In this document: positions 11,909 through 23,809 of the stretch, piece by piece | How positions within the stretch are numbered: position 1 is the stretch's first letter | How the letters are laid out: the number at the start of each line of letters is the position of its first letter | DNA from: Neckera pumila | Taxonomy: Eukaryota > Streptophyta > Bryopsida > Hypnales > Neckeraceae | Reading direction: 5' to 3' | Length of the DNA stretch: 64,000 bases | Assembly (NCBI GenBank): GCA_963969595.1 | Contig: OZ018408.1 | Span: 52,515,022-52,579,021, forward strand | Program-made: the position numbers and the translations under genes | Notes under the pieces: generated by a model | What the model was told of the DNA's origin: nothing | Seen by the model: only the letters and a program-made list of their open reading frames with translations | The model's database searches: none

Positions 11909-12013
11909 TTCACCCCAAAGGCTGTTGCTTTCACCTCGGGGACTGTTGCTTCCACCCAAGAGGCTGCTCATTTCACACCGAAGGCTGCCGATCTCACCCT
12001 GGAGGCTGCCAAT
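11909..12013 (+). repeat. Five tandem 21-bp units in frame (seven-residue repeat)
   Basis: Five diverged 21-bp units run without interruption. In the open frame they read as the heptads FTPKAVA, FTSGTVA, STQEAAH, FTPKAAD and LTLEAAN. The frame is open from about 11888 to a stop near 12048, roughly 53 codons with no ATG at its start. Codon differences between units keep the K/E-A-A/V-x pattern, which resembles LEA-like or apolipoprotein-like helical repeats. It may be a leftover exon; no neighbouring exons could be identified. Confidence 0.45.
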
Positions 12014-12049
12014 GTAATCGCACGAGTAAAAGCATTTGCCGGATTTTGA

Positions 12050-13400
12050 TCCTCTATGCTCGACACACCAAAAAGGAGTGTCACACCTTCTTTATGAATT
12101 CAGGCTCCCCACTGACTCCTCATTTTTCTCATTCTTCTGCAAATTTTGGCGTTGTGAAGACATTGTGACTACCCTAACAGTCACAACACTGGTTTATCTT
12201 GTTGGGGAAGGTGCAAAATTAGGTATACAACACAGGACAAAAGATGGAAATCAATAGGATTTCAATCTGCAATTCAAAATAGTGTGACTTCAAGAAATTA
12301 GTGGTACACTCACAAACCCTACAATCCCCTATAGTGTCAAAAATTGAGACATTATGAAATTTACAACATTTTGACATTGAAGTGTCCATAGAAGTGTCAA
12401 AATCTTCTATTATCAATTAGTGCTGTAAAGAGTGTCCAAAAAGTTAGTGAAGAAATTGTTTTTTACTTTGAAAATTTGTAGCTAATTCTACAAAGGGCCA
12501 AAATCTACAAAATGACGTGGATTTGATTTGACTTATTCTTGTCCTTCAAGATAAACTTTACCAGGGAAGAAATGTTTTGAATAGTCCTACATCTTGAAAA
12601 TGCAAGATCATTGTTGCAAAATAAATGCTTTATAGACTCACTACATTTCTTGTAAGTTAAAAAAATAGGTATTTTGCATATATAGCAATATACTATGAAT
12701 TCTCTCCACCAACCACTGGTAAGGGATTTGAACTCTACGACTTGTTGGCAATAGTTTGTGCAGTCTAAGTAGGATACATAGTTCTAAAAATTTATCAAAA
12801 GTAGATGAGCTTGATCCTAAAGGGCCTCTAAATATGAGTTCCAATCTCAAAGGATCCTATGGTCATCAACCTTAGTTGCTTGGTACTCAAATACATGTAT
12901 TATTCTATACAAACTAATTCAATTAGTAAGAAAATTCAAATAGTATGAGCCCTCCCCCTCCCCCCCCCCCGTACATATGGATGAATGTTAGACGCACGTG
13001 ATCTAATAGTTGTGAATGTTTGGATGCATCTTAGACAAATTTGAATGAATTTAAATGAAGGAAGATGAAATTGAATTATAATCATATTGTTTGAGATAGT
13101 GTGAAAATAACATAGACCAAATTATTTTCATTTTACCTAACATTTTGTTGACTACTAAAGTGGTTCTTCTTGAATGACTTCCATTGGTTACCATATCGAT
13201 AATCCTAAAAAGGAGAAGGAGAGGTATCAATAAACGTTGATTCTATCTCTACTTCCAAAACATTGTGGAGAATAAAACTTATAGCATTTCAAACTAATTA
13301 GTGTAAGCAACAACAAATATCATTATTAGTGTACTGCTATCCATATTCACAAGTGGGAAAGTCTTTAGAGTTAATCCACAAGATCATCGAGGTACATGGA
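12050..13400. other. AT-rich intergenic DNA
   Basis: No gene recognised. A C-rich run lies at about 12951-12971. A minus-strand stretch around 12715-12735 contains GTTCAAATCCC, which resembles the internal B box of tRNA-derived sequences, but no cloverleaf could be built around it. Confidence 0.35.
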
Positions 13401-13500
13401 TGATAAATTTGGAGTTATGATAACTTCTATCATATGTGTGACCAGCTTCAGTGTATGCGACATACTCTGTTTGGAGTATGAATGTAATACAATAGTCATT
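13400..13500 (-). mobile_element. Possible Copia RNase H relic
   Basis: Translated on the minus strand, about 25 codons contain TEYVAYTEAG, which resembles the TEAEY.A...A block near the end of Copia-type polyproteins. Stops surround it, and no other domain or LTR was found beside it. Confidence 0.35.
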
Positions 13501-16500
13501 CACTAATTCACATTACATTAAAAAGCGGGAGCCCTCAAAATTGTAACTTCCTTGCTATCTGATGACTCTTGTAATCGAGACAATTTCATTTTATAGTAAA
13601 ATTTTATTTTTTTGAGTGTAAATGGGTTTTATGTTCCAGGTTTTGAGTAATAAAGTGTGAATGTGGTAGTAGTTGATGTTTAAATGTGAAAAGTCCCTTT
13701 AGTTTGAACGGTTGTGAATTGTGACAGTTTTTATCGCAAGATTTGAAGGGGTGTTTAAGAGTGGAGGGTGATAAATAGTGTGTTTCTCTCATTCTTGGCT
13801 CTCTCTTTTTAATTTCTCTTGTTTTTGGTGATGTGAGGTCGTGTTTTTTTTTGTCGTATTAATTTTATAGATTCATCATTGTCATTTTTTGTTGTTCACT
13901 TAAGTGATAGTGATTGTTGCTTAAGCATGAAGTTGAATTTTGATGATATTTTACTTTGAGTATTTTGTGAATGTCAAATCAATTAAATTGAATAATTTAA
14001 TACTCACTTAAGTGATGAATAGGTATTCTTTGCCTTGAGCAATCTTTATGAAGGAGAATCTCTTTAAGAGATTTTTATTATATTTTGAGTGGATTTTGTC
14101 TATTAATTATATTTCATCTTTTAAGAATTTTTGTGTCAATGCTTAAAGCAAGATTTGTAATAAAGAAGAGCAAAATATTAAGTTAGTGATTGACTTGATA
14201 ATTCCAGTGATTGGAAATTATTTGTAAACCAGGGATTGGTTTGGAATTGAGTGATCCAGAGATTGGATTTTATTTTGAAACTTTATAATTCTAGTGAATA
14301 GAAACTATTGAACAATTACAAACAAATGATGTACATTCTAAAGATTGAATGATTATTTATATGATTAATAAATTATATTCCAATTGAAGGCATGTGTACA
14401 TGATTGAATGCTTGAATGTGTATTTGAATTCTTTTATTAGAAATTGTATGAAATTGTGTGAATTTAATAAGCATAATTTAGAATTAGTATTACAATTAAA
14501 AAAAAGAAGAAGCTTCAAAATAACATAGTGATGCAAATGGAGAAAGTTTAAAGCGAAAGATGGAAAGACATATTGTCAAGTAAAGACCGGAGCCTTAACA
14601 AGGGAAGAATTCAAAACACTTTTAAAATAATTTAACAAAGCATATTATAGATTCCTTAAGGAAAATTTTAGAATTGCTTAAGCAATGTCCTGGGTTGTTT
14701 TCAATTCCTAAAAAGGATACATGGTACATTTACTTTAAGTAATTAAGACATTAGCGCTCAAAGCGATTTGGAAGTGAAATGTTATTTGTGCAAATTAATC
14801 AATGAGTTCTCGGTAAAACCAAATTTTCAAAGTTCAAATGTATATATTGTAAGATGCAGGTTGCAAATAAATATATTTGTAATTTATTTCAGTGAATTCA
14901 AAGTATGAGATTTGTGGATGCAGGTTCCCTTAGTTTATACCTTTAGATTCACATTTTATTTTAAGATAAGACCGGGACGGACTTAGTGGTTAGAAATTTA
15001 TATTCATAATCAGACATAAATTAGAGAGAGAATTCCTTCCTATTCCTAAATAGCGTATGAAATATATCAAATATCCTAAAATATTAAGATTAATGACATA
15101 ATTTACCTACAAAGTGACATTAGCTAACTAAAACACTAAGCTAATTTGAGTTTTCCCTGAACAAATCTAGTTGGAATTGCCTTGGTTTTGTCTTAGAAAA
15201 ATTGTACTACAACTCTCTCCAAAGTATATTAAAATTTATGTGCTTAGGGATTTAAAGATGGATTATTCCAATCTCTGAGAGAAGATGGTTTAGGCTTGTA
15301 AACAATGTTATTCTATTAGTGAGGGCACAAAATTATCATTTCTACAATTTTTATTTTTGAAAATTAGTACAATGTAGAAATATTTTAGCCTATAATTTTA
15401 AATGGTACAACTCTGATCAATTAGTGGAACATGCATTGAACCCTAAAGTTTTAAAGGTCCTTCAACTTAAAGGTTCACATACATAGGTTCCTAAAGTCTC
15501 AATTTTTGGCATAATTTTTTAAATCTTTCTTTATTATGATAGGAAAACATATTTGTTTATGCGGATATAGTTTTTATTTCAATTGGTGCCTTGGAGCAAG
15601 ATTATGCAACCCAAGCTAAGAATAATTGAACTTGGAAACACACAAAAACTTGAAAAATGTGATTTATTTAATTTCTTATAGATTAAATTTTTGTGTCTAT
15701 ATGGAAAAATTTTATCCATTTCATTTGAATTAGTGATGTGAAAGTTATAAAGCATCTTATTTTTTACAAGCAATCACAACATTTTTAAAAAAAATATCAT
15801 ATTAGATTCATTTTTAAACTCAATTTTGACAATTTTTCCAAAAACAAATTCATAGATTTTAGTTTGCTTGCTAGAATAATAATACCATTGGAATTTGTGT
15901 AATTCAATCTCATTTTAGAACTATTGATTTATTTTCCAACAAGTATACATTCATATTAACTGCTCATTTGTTTCAAACAACAAAAATTGATGGCTCTCCC
16001 TTAACAAGAAACTATTTTTAGAAATTCACAAAGACCCTTTCTTATGTTCAAATCTTTTGTGGAGCAACATTTTATATAGGCAAATTGTTGGAGAAAATCT
16101 ATCAGACTAGCTTACAATCTTCATATGAATGATTGACAATTCCTAATGAAACTCAATTATGACATTTTTTAAAAACCTTATATTCTTATACTAATGGTGG
16201 TTGTTCTATGATACAAAATTATTTCTCTTGGAAAGTCCTTCACACAATAACATTTGATGATCAACAAAGTCAATATCACAACCAACTCTACTAAGAGATT
16301 TGAATGGTCAACAATATCTTGACAAGTGAATACAAATTTCAACTACGCACCAAATTGTAAGTACAACAAGAAAATACAACAATTACATACAATGGCCAAT
16401 AATAGATCAATTCTCTATTGGTTTTGTTACGTCTTAGAATTCTCTTATATAATCCAACATTCAATGGAATTATCCTGCCTATATTTTCACAACTATATTC

Positions 16501-16724
16501 CATCAAAGTTTCATTTTAGTTATCTACTATTAGCATTTCACTAAAATCCTAAAGATAATCGTATGTTATTTTATATTTCTAATATTTTTTTAATATGGCT
16601 ATTTTTTCCCTCTATAATTAATTATATTAGTTGTATCCCTAATTCAACTCCTTTCAACACAAATAGATTTTCTGAAATATTTGTTGTGGACAAAAAATAA
16701 AAGATAAGAATTTTTAAGTATTTT
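13501..16724. other. AT-rich intergenic DNA, nothing recognised
   Basis: More than 3 kb of low-GC sequence with only short chance frames. No structured RNA, repeat boundary or coding relic could be supported. Confidence 0.5.
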
Positions 16725-16728
16725 TTAA

Positions 16729-17635
16729 TCCCTAAAGTCCCATTGTTCCCTCCGAGGACAAAATGCATTTTGGACAGGCTACTATGGCCTCAGTATTCAT
16801 TATTATTTTTTGAAACTTTTTTTGAAGATAGAAAAACACATTAGCTTTACGAGAATATAATTTTATATCAATCAGTGCTTGGAAGCAAAAGTTATGATAC
16901 AAAAGGTCCTTCTATGGTGTAGCGGGCAGAAATCTTTTCACACAATTTTTTTTTCAAAATTTTAAAATTTTTTTATCTTATAGATTGTAATTTCATCTAA
17001 GGGAATCTTTGATTCATTCCATTTGGATTTGTTATGTGAAAGTTATAGACAATCTTATTTTTTGAGCAATTAAAGCATCTTCTTGAAAAAATAACTTGTA
17101 GGATTTATTTTGAATGCAATTTTCACAATTAAGAAAAAAAATTGTTTCACAAGGCTAAATTTTCTTGCTAAAACAATCTCACCATTGGGATTATAGTATA
17201 TCAATCCCATCTTAGAGCTACTGACGATTTAGATTTTCTTTCAACTTTAAACCTACTTCTCCTTAACAATTTTTTAAAGAATGAAAACCAAGTGTAATTT
17301 TTTTGAATTTTTTTCCCTAGATTCTCAACTCAATTATTCAACGTAAAAAAAAACTTAACTCTATAGTGCAATTGTTTTTTACAAATGGTGGTCAAAATCA
17401 TCTAAAATTGCAAGCCAATGTTCAAAAAAACTTTTATCCAACTTTGAATGCTAATATCTTCTAATTCATATGGTCAAAATTTATGAAATTTTTACCACAT
17501 GGTTTGGAATAAGTTAAGTACAAGATCCTATAATTAGTTTCTAGAAAAAATATTTTTTCTCTTTTCTTGATAAATGTAGCAGAACTGACAATTTTGAGTT
17601 GTTTTTACAAAAAATTGGCCTTGGGACTGTAGGGG
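16729..17635 (+). mobile_element. TTAA MITE, 0.9-kb form (copy 3, forward)
   Basis: Flanked by TTAA (16725-16728 and 17636-17639). The left terminus is TCCCTAAAG and the right terminus is ACTGTAGGGG, so both are diverged from the family consensus. Overall length and AT-rich noncoding interior match the other copies. Confidence 0.7.
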
Positions 17636-17888
17636 TTAAAATGGCATGATTGACTTCTATTGCCCTTGTAGCTTGCTTTCTATCACCAACACTACAAAAT
17701 AAGCCTTAGGAGGCAGTGGAAGCGACAAGAGATGTCTAGCATCAAACGAGGTTGTTAATTGTAATTGTTTAGTTTGACAGGTAAAAGCTTTACATGACTC
17801 AATTGCCTATTCATGCAAAATTACATTAGTTTTTGAAAGTGTAACACTTGAGTTCAAAAGATTGGTCATTGAATTACAAGAAGTTTAA

Positions 17889-18103
17889 GCTTTAAACAAG
17901 AAGGAGGCCATTTTTGTGTCCGATGGATGACAGAGAATCAAATTGTATAGGACAGAAATGCAATCATTCATCTTCGGAATTTGTTGTGAAAAGGGGAGAT
18001 CTTCTACAATAGCTTGACTTCCAATGGATACTTCCAATGGGGATGATGTCACATAGTAATAAAAAAAGATGATTTTTAGGGTCACCCCTTTGTCTTTTAA
18101 GGG
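17889..18103. mobile_element. Short TTAA MITE, about 0.2-kb subfamily (copy A)
   Basis: Bounded by TTAA on both sides (17885-17888 and 18104-18107). The interior is closely similar to the 46924-47126 element, sharing GGAGGCCATTTT, GATGGATGACAGAGAATCAA and AATGCAATCATTCATC. Its left end is diverged (GCTTTAAAC) and its right end reads CTTTTAAGGG. Confidence 0.75.
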
Positions 18104-18107
18104 TTAA

Positions 18108-18680
18108 CTGATTACATACTAACAAAAATATGAGACCTTCTTAAAGAGTTACTAACAAGACGGGGAGGCAACGGGTGGAGTGTGCGGTGCGGCCCAAGCA
18201 TTGCATGATGAGCTGCATCTCGGGCAGAAACCATAATACATAAATGATAGGGACATCACTCTCTGTCAGTGGGGGGAGAAAAGTTGCACGCTACTCCCCA
18301 AGAAATCCTACCTGGGGACAAAAAAGAATATAAATTAGAAAATAAAATAAAAATACACTTAAGCAAAATATTGGCGTAGTTAGAAACAACCCAATTTTTG
18401 TGTGTAGGGGTAGAGATTCCTAATCCTAGAGTCAATCTAAGAGACTACCCAAACGATAAAAGCCGCTTAGGGGATTTACCATCTAAGTGACAAAGTGAGC
18501 TTGAGCGTGGTAAGCTTAAGGTGTGGATACCAAGCTGCTTGAGGATTCTCAAGTAAGGTGCGCCTTGGAGCGGGAGCACATGGATGGCCAACCATGTCCC
18601 AAATGGATAAACAAGGGAAAAGTTTTGCTCATTTGAACCAAATTCAACCAGCCAGCCAAAATGTTAATTATCTATCTTGT
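18108..18680. other. Intergenic DNA of higher GC, no gene recognised
   Basis: This stretch is less AT-rich than its flanks, but no coding frame, RNA gene or repeat terminus could be identified. It may be the remnant of an unrelated element. Confidence 0.35.
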
Positions 18681-18689
18681 GGCATGTAG

Positions 18690-19155
18690 GCCATCCAATG
18701 GTTGCAATTGCAATAAACAATCTACATCCTATGATTTTATTTATTTATTTAAATATTGAAATTTGAGTTCAGTAAACAACTTCAAAGTTTATTTTGGTAT
18801 AGAGATCAATAATTGCCCACAAATTAAAATTCCCTATAACTTTCATTTCACTAATCAAAATGGATTGATTCAACGCTTAAAATATATAAGCCTTGAAAAC
18901 CAATTTCTAATTTTTATTTTTGAAAAAATTGATTTTTTTTTATCTACGCATATTGCCCAACCAAGGAAATAATTACATTTCATATAATAAATTTTTATCC
19001 ATATAATCAAAAGTTATGAAAATAATCGGGCCTTAAAGAAATATCCCATTCCAATTCTGTGTGAAAATTTCAAAGAAAAAAATAAAATCTCCATTTATAG
19101 TGAAATGCCCAAAATTACTATATTACCAAAAAATGCAGCTTGGTCCTTTAGGAGT
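18690..19155 (-). mobile_element. Truncated TTAA MITE (copy 5, reverse)
   Basis: Sequence from CCAATGGTTGCAAT onward matches the inner half of the 0.9-kb family in reverse orientation. The right end reads TTGGTCCTTTAGGAGTT, a mutated terminus with the TTAA lost. The other half is missing. Confidence 0.65.
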
Positions 19156-19941
19156 TAGATGCATTGATAAATGCTTAGTAAAATATGTATTAGTTAGTCA
19201 AGGCTGTCATTTATTCTATTTGCAATTCATCATAGTATATATTGTTATAATTCTTTATAAAGAAAGAACCCTCTTGAACATTTGGCGTGCAATTTCATTG
19301 TGACATTTGAGATTTTATACTTGTATCTTATATCTATTTTGTGTGTCTATGGTATCAAGATGAAGTACATAGTGCAAGATGTCCAAATGTACAATTTAGA
19401 TGGAATTTTGTAATATTGCAATAACTTCTAATTCAAAATGTAGCTCTTATTATCATAATAGATTGAGAAGATGACTTAATTTGTTTTTTTAGAATGCAAT
19501 TGTCGAGAAGGAAAAGAGTCTAATCAATGAGGATTGTTTATATGACTTGCTTTGTCTAAGACTCTATCATACGGAAGATTATAGAGCAAAGATTTGGATC
19601 CTTCTTCTCCTTGCCTTTAAGGTTCTTATTTTTCTATTGTTGTGCTTATCAACTATTGAATTCTTACAAAAATCTGACCACAAGGCTACCTCACAATTAC
19701 GTATGGAAGATTACAAAATTGAAAATCAACGTAAAAAATAAGATAAATTTTAAAAAGTGCATCTAAACTCAAAACTGTCCAAAACTTAAATCCTAATATC
19801 TACAATAAAATATTCCAACTTTAAAATAAAGCTCTTGTCGAAAAAAATTTAGTTAAGTTGCACCAATTTATGAAATTTCTCCAAACCACAATGCGTGTTG
19901 AAAACTTTAGGGGATAATACCACTATCATCTAAGTACTTAA

Positions 19942-20858
19942 CCCCTAAAGTTCCTTAACTATATTCTCACTAAAAATGCTCCAAAACTACCATTTCTAGT
20001 ATAAGTACCAAATTTTTGAAAAATATCACTTTTGGACACATGTAACTATAGGATCTTGTATTACTCTGGTTTGAGAAGATGTGGAAACAATTCCACCGTA
20101 CAAATTGCAAAATATTAGCATTTGAAGTGGCAAAAATCTTTTTTTGGTTCTTGCAAAAAAACGGGCAACTGCACTTCACAAGGTTAGATCATTATGAATT
20201 TTTTTCTAAAATAGTTGTGCTTCTTTGGATTCATTCTTCAAGGCAATATGGCTATATTCTTGAAAAATTTTAGATCATTTAGAGTTGCAGAACATATAGG
20301 AAAAAAAAATAGTAAGTAGAACAAAAATAAAGAATGATTTGAAATACAAAATTATTAAGAATTTAATTATGGAATTGAGAAATACCAATTCCAATGGTTG
20401 CAATGTTTTAATAAACAACCGACATCCATTGGTTTTATTTTTTTCAAAAAACATTGAAAATTGAGTAAGATAAAGGACTTCAAAGTTTATTTTAGAGTAG
20501 AGAATCTATAACTGCTTGCAAACTAAAATTCCTCATAACTTTTGATTCATTGATAAAAATGGAATGATTCAAAGCTTTCCATGTATATTTAAAATCTGAT
20601 TAATCAATTTCAAATTTTTATATTTGAAAAAAGTGATTTTTTTTAATCTACTCAGCCTGCCCAAGTTGAGAAACAAACTACATATTATGCAATAACTTTT
20701 GATTTATATATTCAATGTCATGAAATTTTGTGCATATAAAAGATATTTCTTGTCCCTACCTTCTATTAAAATTTCAGTCCAAAATATAAAATCTCTAGTC
20801 ACACATACTTGCCCAAAATTTTCTATGTTACCAAAAATACATGCTGGTCCTTTAGGGG
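19942..20858 (-). mobile_element. TTAA MITE, 0.9-kb form (copy 6, reverse)
   Basis: TTAA flanks both ends (19938-19941 and 20859-20862). The termini are CCCCTAAAG and GGTCCTTTAGGGG. The interior matches copies 2 and 11 in the same orientation. Noncoding. Confidence 0.82.
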
Positions 20859-21021
20859 TTAAAGAAAGAATTCAAATTGAATAACAACAAGATAGGAGGC
20901 CAAATTTTTATTTATAAAGCAGCACAATGTCTTTGAAAGGTAGCCACCACAGTCAACAATGAGAAAGGTACAACTGCCAAATTCTAATTATCATTTATTA
21001 ATTAGTATAATTTAACTTCAA

Positions 21022-21095
21022 GACAAAGGATCCTTTGCTTTCTTATAAAGCAAAGACCCTTTGACTCTTATGAAGCAAGGATCCTTTGATTGTAA
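21022..21095. repeat. Short tandem repeat with AAGGATCCTTTG units
   Basis: Three related units of about 25 bp occur in a row. Each holds a palindrome of the AAGGATCCTTTG type, the middle one altered to AAAGACCCTTTG. No function inferred. Confidence 0.5.
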
Positions 21096-21660
21096 AGAGC
21101 TCGTTGAACTCCAAGCTTGCCTATGAATTGAAGGTCAATGTAACATAAATATTCTATTTGTTACAATGTAGAAGGGCCAAACTTCCCTATTTTGGAATGT
21201 TTGAGTATCCACAGTTTTGCACCCATGCCAAAGTTACCTAATTAGATACGTTTTGGTCTATGTCTATTTTGCAAGACGTGTGTTGAACGGTGTTATGTGG
21301 AATATGTGTCTCTATTAGATGTCTTGAACGTTTGTGTACCTGTGTTTGACAAGACAAGCTTGATCCATGTCCTCAACAAGTTTAACTTTTGCCAAATATG
21401 GCTGATAAGTTTTCAAGTCCTTCAAAATATTTTCATGGAACTCAATCCTAGCATGCCAAACAATAGTCCTTTAAATCCAACTTTATCCAACTTTATTCAA
21501 CTTTATCCTATATTTCTCTTGAAAATTAGTCAATTGATTATTTATGGGATACATTTGGTAAGCAAAGAAAGGAAACAACAATTTAGAGGTCTCTTCAAAA
21601 ATAGATGTAAACTTTTAATGTGTCAAATTTGGCAAGCATGGGTACAATTGCTCTTATGTT

Positions 21661-22159
21661 AGACCATTGTCATTCCAATTGGTTTATTAGTCCTCCAAAT
21701 GTGTTTTTAACTTTTGACTTGTATATAATTAGAATTAGAAGTTAATATCATTGAAAGTGCATCTCAAAGTACTTTGATTATACACAAGAAAATTCAAAGC
21801 TAGCTAAAAAAGCACGCTAAAAGTCAGAATTTATAAAGGCTTCAGCAAATCACACGTAACTAAGCAAATTTTGGTCAACCACACGGTATATTTGGGGTTC
21901 AAGTGGCCAGGTTTTGCTATGGTATTAAAGCCATGATTTGCCAAAGCTATGATTTGCTAAAGTCTAAGTTATAATTTCTGACTTTTTAGCTTCCTTTTGA
22001 AGTATTTGTCCAATATCCAAATTTGAAATTTCTTATGTGTATTCCAAGTACTTTTGGATGCACTTCCAATGATATTAACTTCAAGTTCTAATTATATGTG
22101 AGTCAAAAGTTAGAAATGCATTTGGAGGGCCCATATACCGGTTGGACTGAGGATGGTCT
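21661..22159. mobile_element. Foldback MITE, about 0.5 kb, AGACCAT ends
   Basis: The first 170 bp and the reverse complement of the last 170 bp match in order: AGACCAT, TCCAAyyGG, CCTCCAAATG, AACTTTTGACT, TAATTAGAA, GTTAATATCATTG, AAGTGCATC and AGTACTT. An inner pair is CTAAAAAGTCAGAA-like. No coding capacity and no convincing target-site duplication. It lies just upstream of gene-like sequence. Confidence 0.68.
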
Positions 22160-22290
22160 TCTGTGGCACCACCGTTCACCCTACCGTTCACCCTAGCTAG
22201 AGTGTTAGACTGCTAGACAGGCAAGGCAAGGCAGGCGCCGCGAGTCCGTGAGTCTCGAGTAATTAAGGTAAAGCTGGCCTGCATGACTCC

Positions 22291-23475
22291 ATGGAGTTAT
22301 GGACTGAGCTCGACTGCAAGAGTCCAGGTTTCCAGAGTTTCACGACAGAGAGCGTGGACCTTGAAGTGGAAGAAGTAACTTCGGTCCTGTTGCTTCAAAC
22401 TGTATGTAAGCTTAAGAACGTTACGGTACGTTTCTTCTTGCAGAGAGAGCTCACACTTACTGTGAAAGCTCACCATTGCATTGGCATGTTGCAGCCAGCC
22501 ATAGCCACGACCCTCGCTCGCTTGCTCGAAGCTTCCATCCCTTCTGGTACGTTGTGAGACATAATTTTCTCCATGTTAGCTTGCGTTCTGCTCTTTCCAT
22601 ACCTCTCGATCGATCGTCGGTCTGACTCCCCAATGCAATGCAATACTTCCTTCTCCTTGGCGATTCTGACAATCTGTGTTTTCAGAGGTGCGTGAGGACG
22701 GCTGCATTAGAACTGACTCTTTGTAGCGAGGTATGTAGAAGATGGGTTGGGGGTGTGTGTGGAACATTGCACCATTAGGGCACAGGACCCCAACGGGAAT
22801 CCGAAGTCCAAGCGAGCTGGCTGTTTGAGCGCGCTTTCTTGACGTTTCAGAAGCTCGTGATGGATTTCCAACACCAAGTCCGAGCTCTTCGGCGGCTGGT
22901 TTCGCAACACTAGGTTGGTTCTTCATAGTACTTGCTCTCCTTTTTTGTGAAGCCATGGCGGGGGTTAATGAATATGGCACAGGTGGCATGCGAAGCTGAG
23001 ATCGTTGAGCCCCTTGTTTCATCTTGTGGAGACGTTTGAAATGTAGGTCCCGGGATCAAGCTCCGAATAAACTTGCATGCCCTGATTAATGGTCGGGTGT
23101 AGGCAATTCTCTCGCTGCTGAGGGCGCAAACTAAGCTGTTTGATTGAAGAAATCATTACTCCTTTGTTGTACGTGCCGTTGCTTTGACAACCATCTTAGG
23201 TTTCCAATCGACCCTTGTCTGTTACATAGGTTCAACTTTTGGCGGTTTTAGTTGAAAATGCCCGAGTTGATGATTTACTTGCGCAGTCATATTTGAGGAA
23301 TTCTTGGCAAAATGCGGTGAGCCTCTTGGCACCTCCACATAATGCATCCCCCACTTGATCTTGGCACTAACTAGATCGCTTTCTGTAGGTTCACATTGAC
23401 TTCTTTGTTTCCGATCCCCTTACGGACAGAACAGGCATATCTGGAAATGACCACGTGGATGAGGTCTTAGTGTAG
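22291..23475 (+). CDS. Unrecognised multi-exon gene or pseudogene, exon-like pieces only
   Basis: Several consecutive plus-strand segments look coding and carry splice signals. 22291-22401 starts MELWTELDCKSPGF and ends at a GTATGT donor. 22444-22546 starts RELTLTVKAHHC after a TTGCAG acceptor. 22686 onward reads EVREDGCIRTDSL and then meets a stop at 22724. About 22797-22910 contains WLFERAFLTFQKL. 22983-23033 starts VACEAEIVEPL. 23103 to about 23137 starts AILSLLRAQTK. 23230-23316 starts VQLLAVLVENARV. 23389-23475 starts VHIDFFVSDPL and ends in TAG. Phases agree within several junctions but not all, so the full model is unresolved. I do not recognise the family. The stop in the third piece means either a wrong splice choice, an 84- or 85-residue product, or a pseudogene. 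Confidence 0.4.
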
Positions 23476-23784
23476 GTGATCAAGGCCGGGACTCTTTCTC
23501 ATTTAATTACATCGTTCGGCTTCTGATGCAGCTAGCTGCTTTGGCATTGGGATGTGCACAGGTGTCGGCCTTGAGGAACTATTTACATTTGTGTTACAAG
23601 ATAGCAAAGAAACCTCTGAAGAATCGATCAAGTCTCCTTGCAGCAAGTGTATATGGTGACGAATCTTGATATACAGTTTGAGTGACGGGCATGATAGCGT
23701 TTCCATGTTCAGCACCCCACATTGAACATCCCTGTTGAATACATGCAGGTTGAACCCTATTAAGGGACTACGTGCCACAGGAGG

Positions 23785-23806
23785 CGGAGATCGATCGATC
23801 GATCGA
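23785..23806. repeat. GATC/ATCG microsatellite in the 5' leader
   Basis: A short run of ATCG units lies immediately upstream of the preferred start codon of the glycosyltransferase gene. It is a likely site of length variation in the 5' UTR. Confidence 0.5.
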
Positions 23807-23809
23807 GCC

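Noticed and set aside
12715..12790. Possible tRNA or tRNA-derived SINE on the minus strand (GTTCAAATCCC)
   Set aside because: Only the B-box-like motif is present; no A box, acceptor stem or cloverleaf could be formed.
22576..23022. A 148-codon minus-strand frame starting MKQGAQRSQ
   Set aside because: No family resemblance or splice context. The plus strand over the same bases shows several exon-like pieces with splice signals, so I favour that strand.
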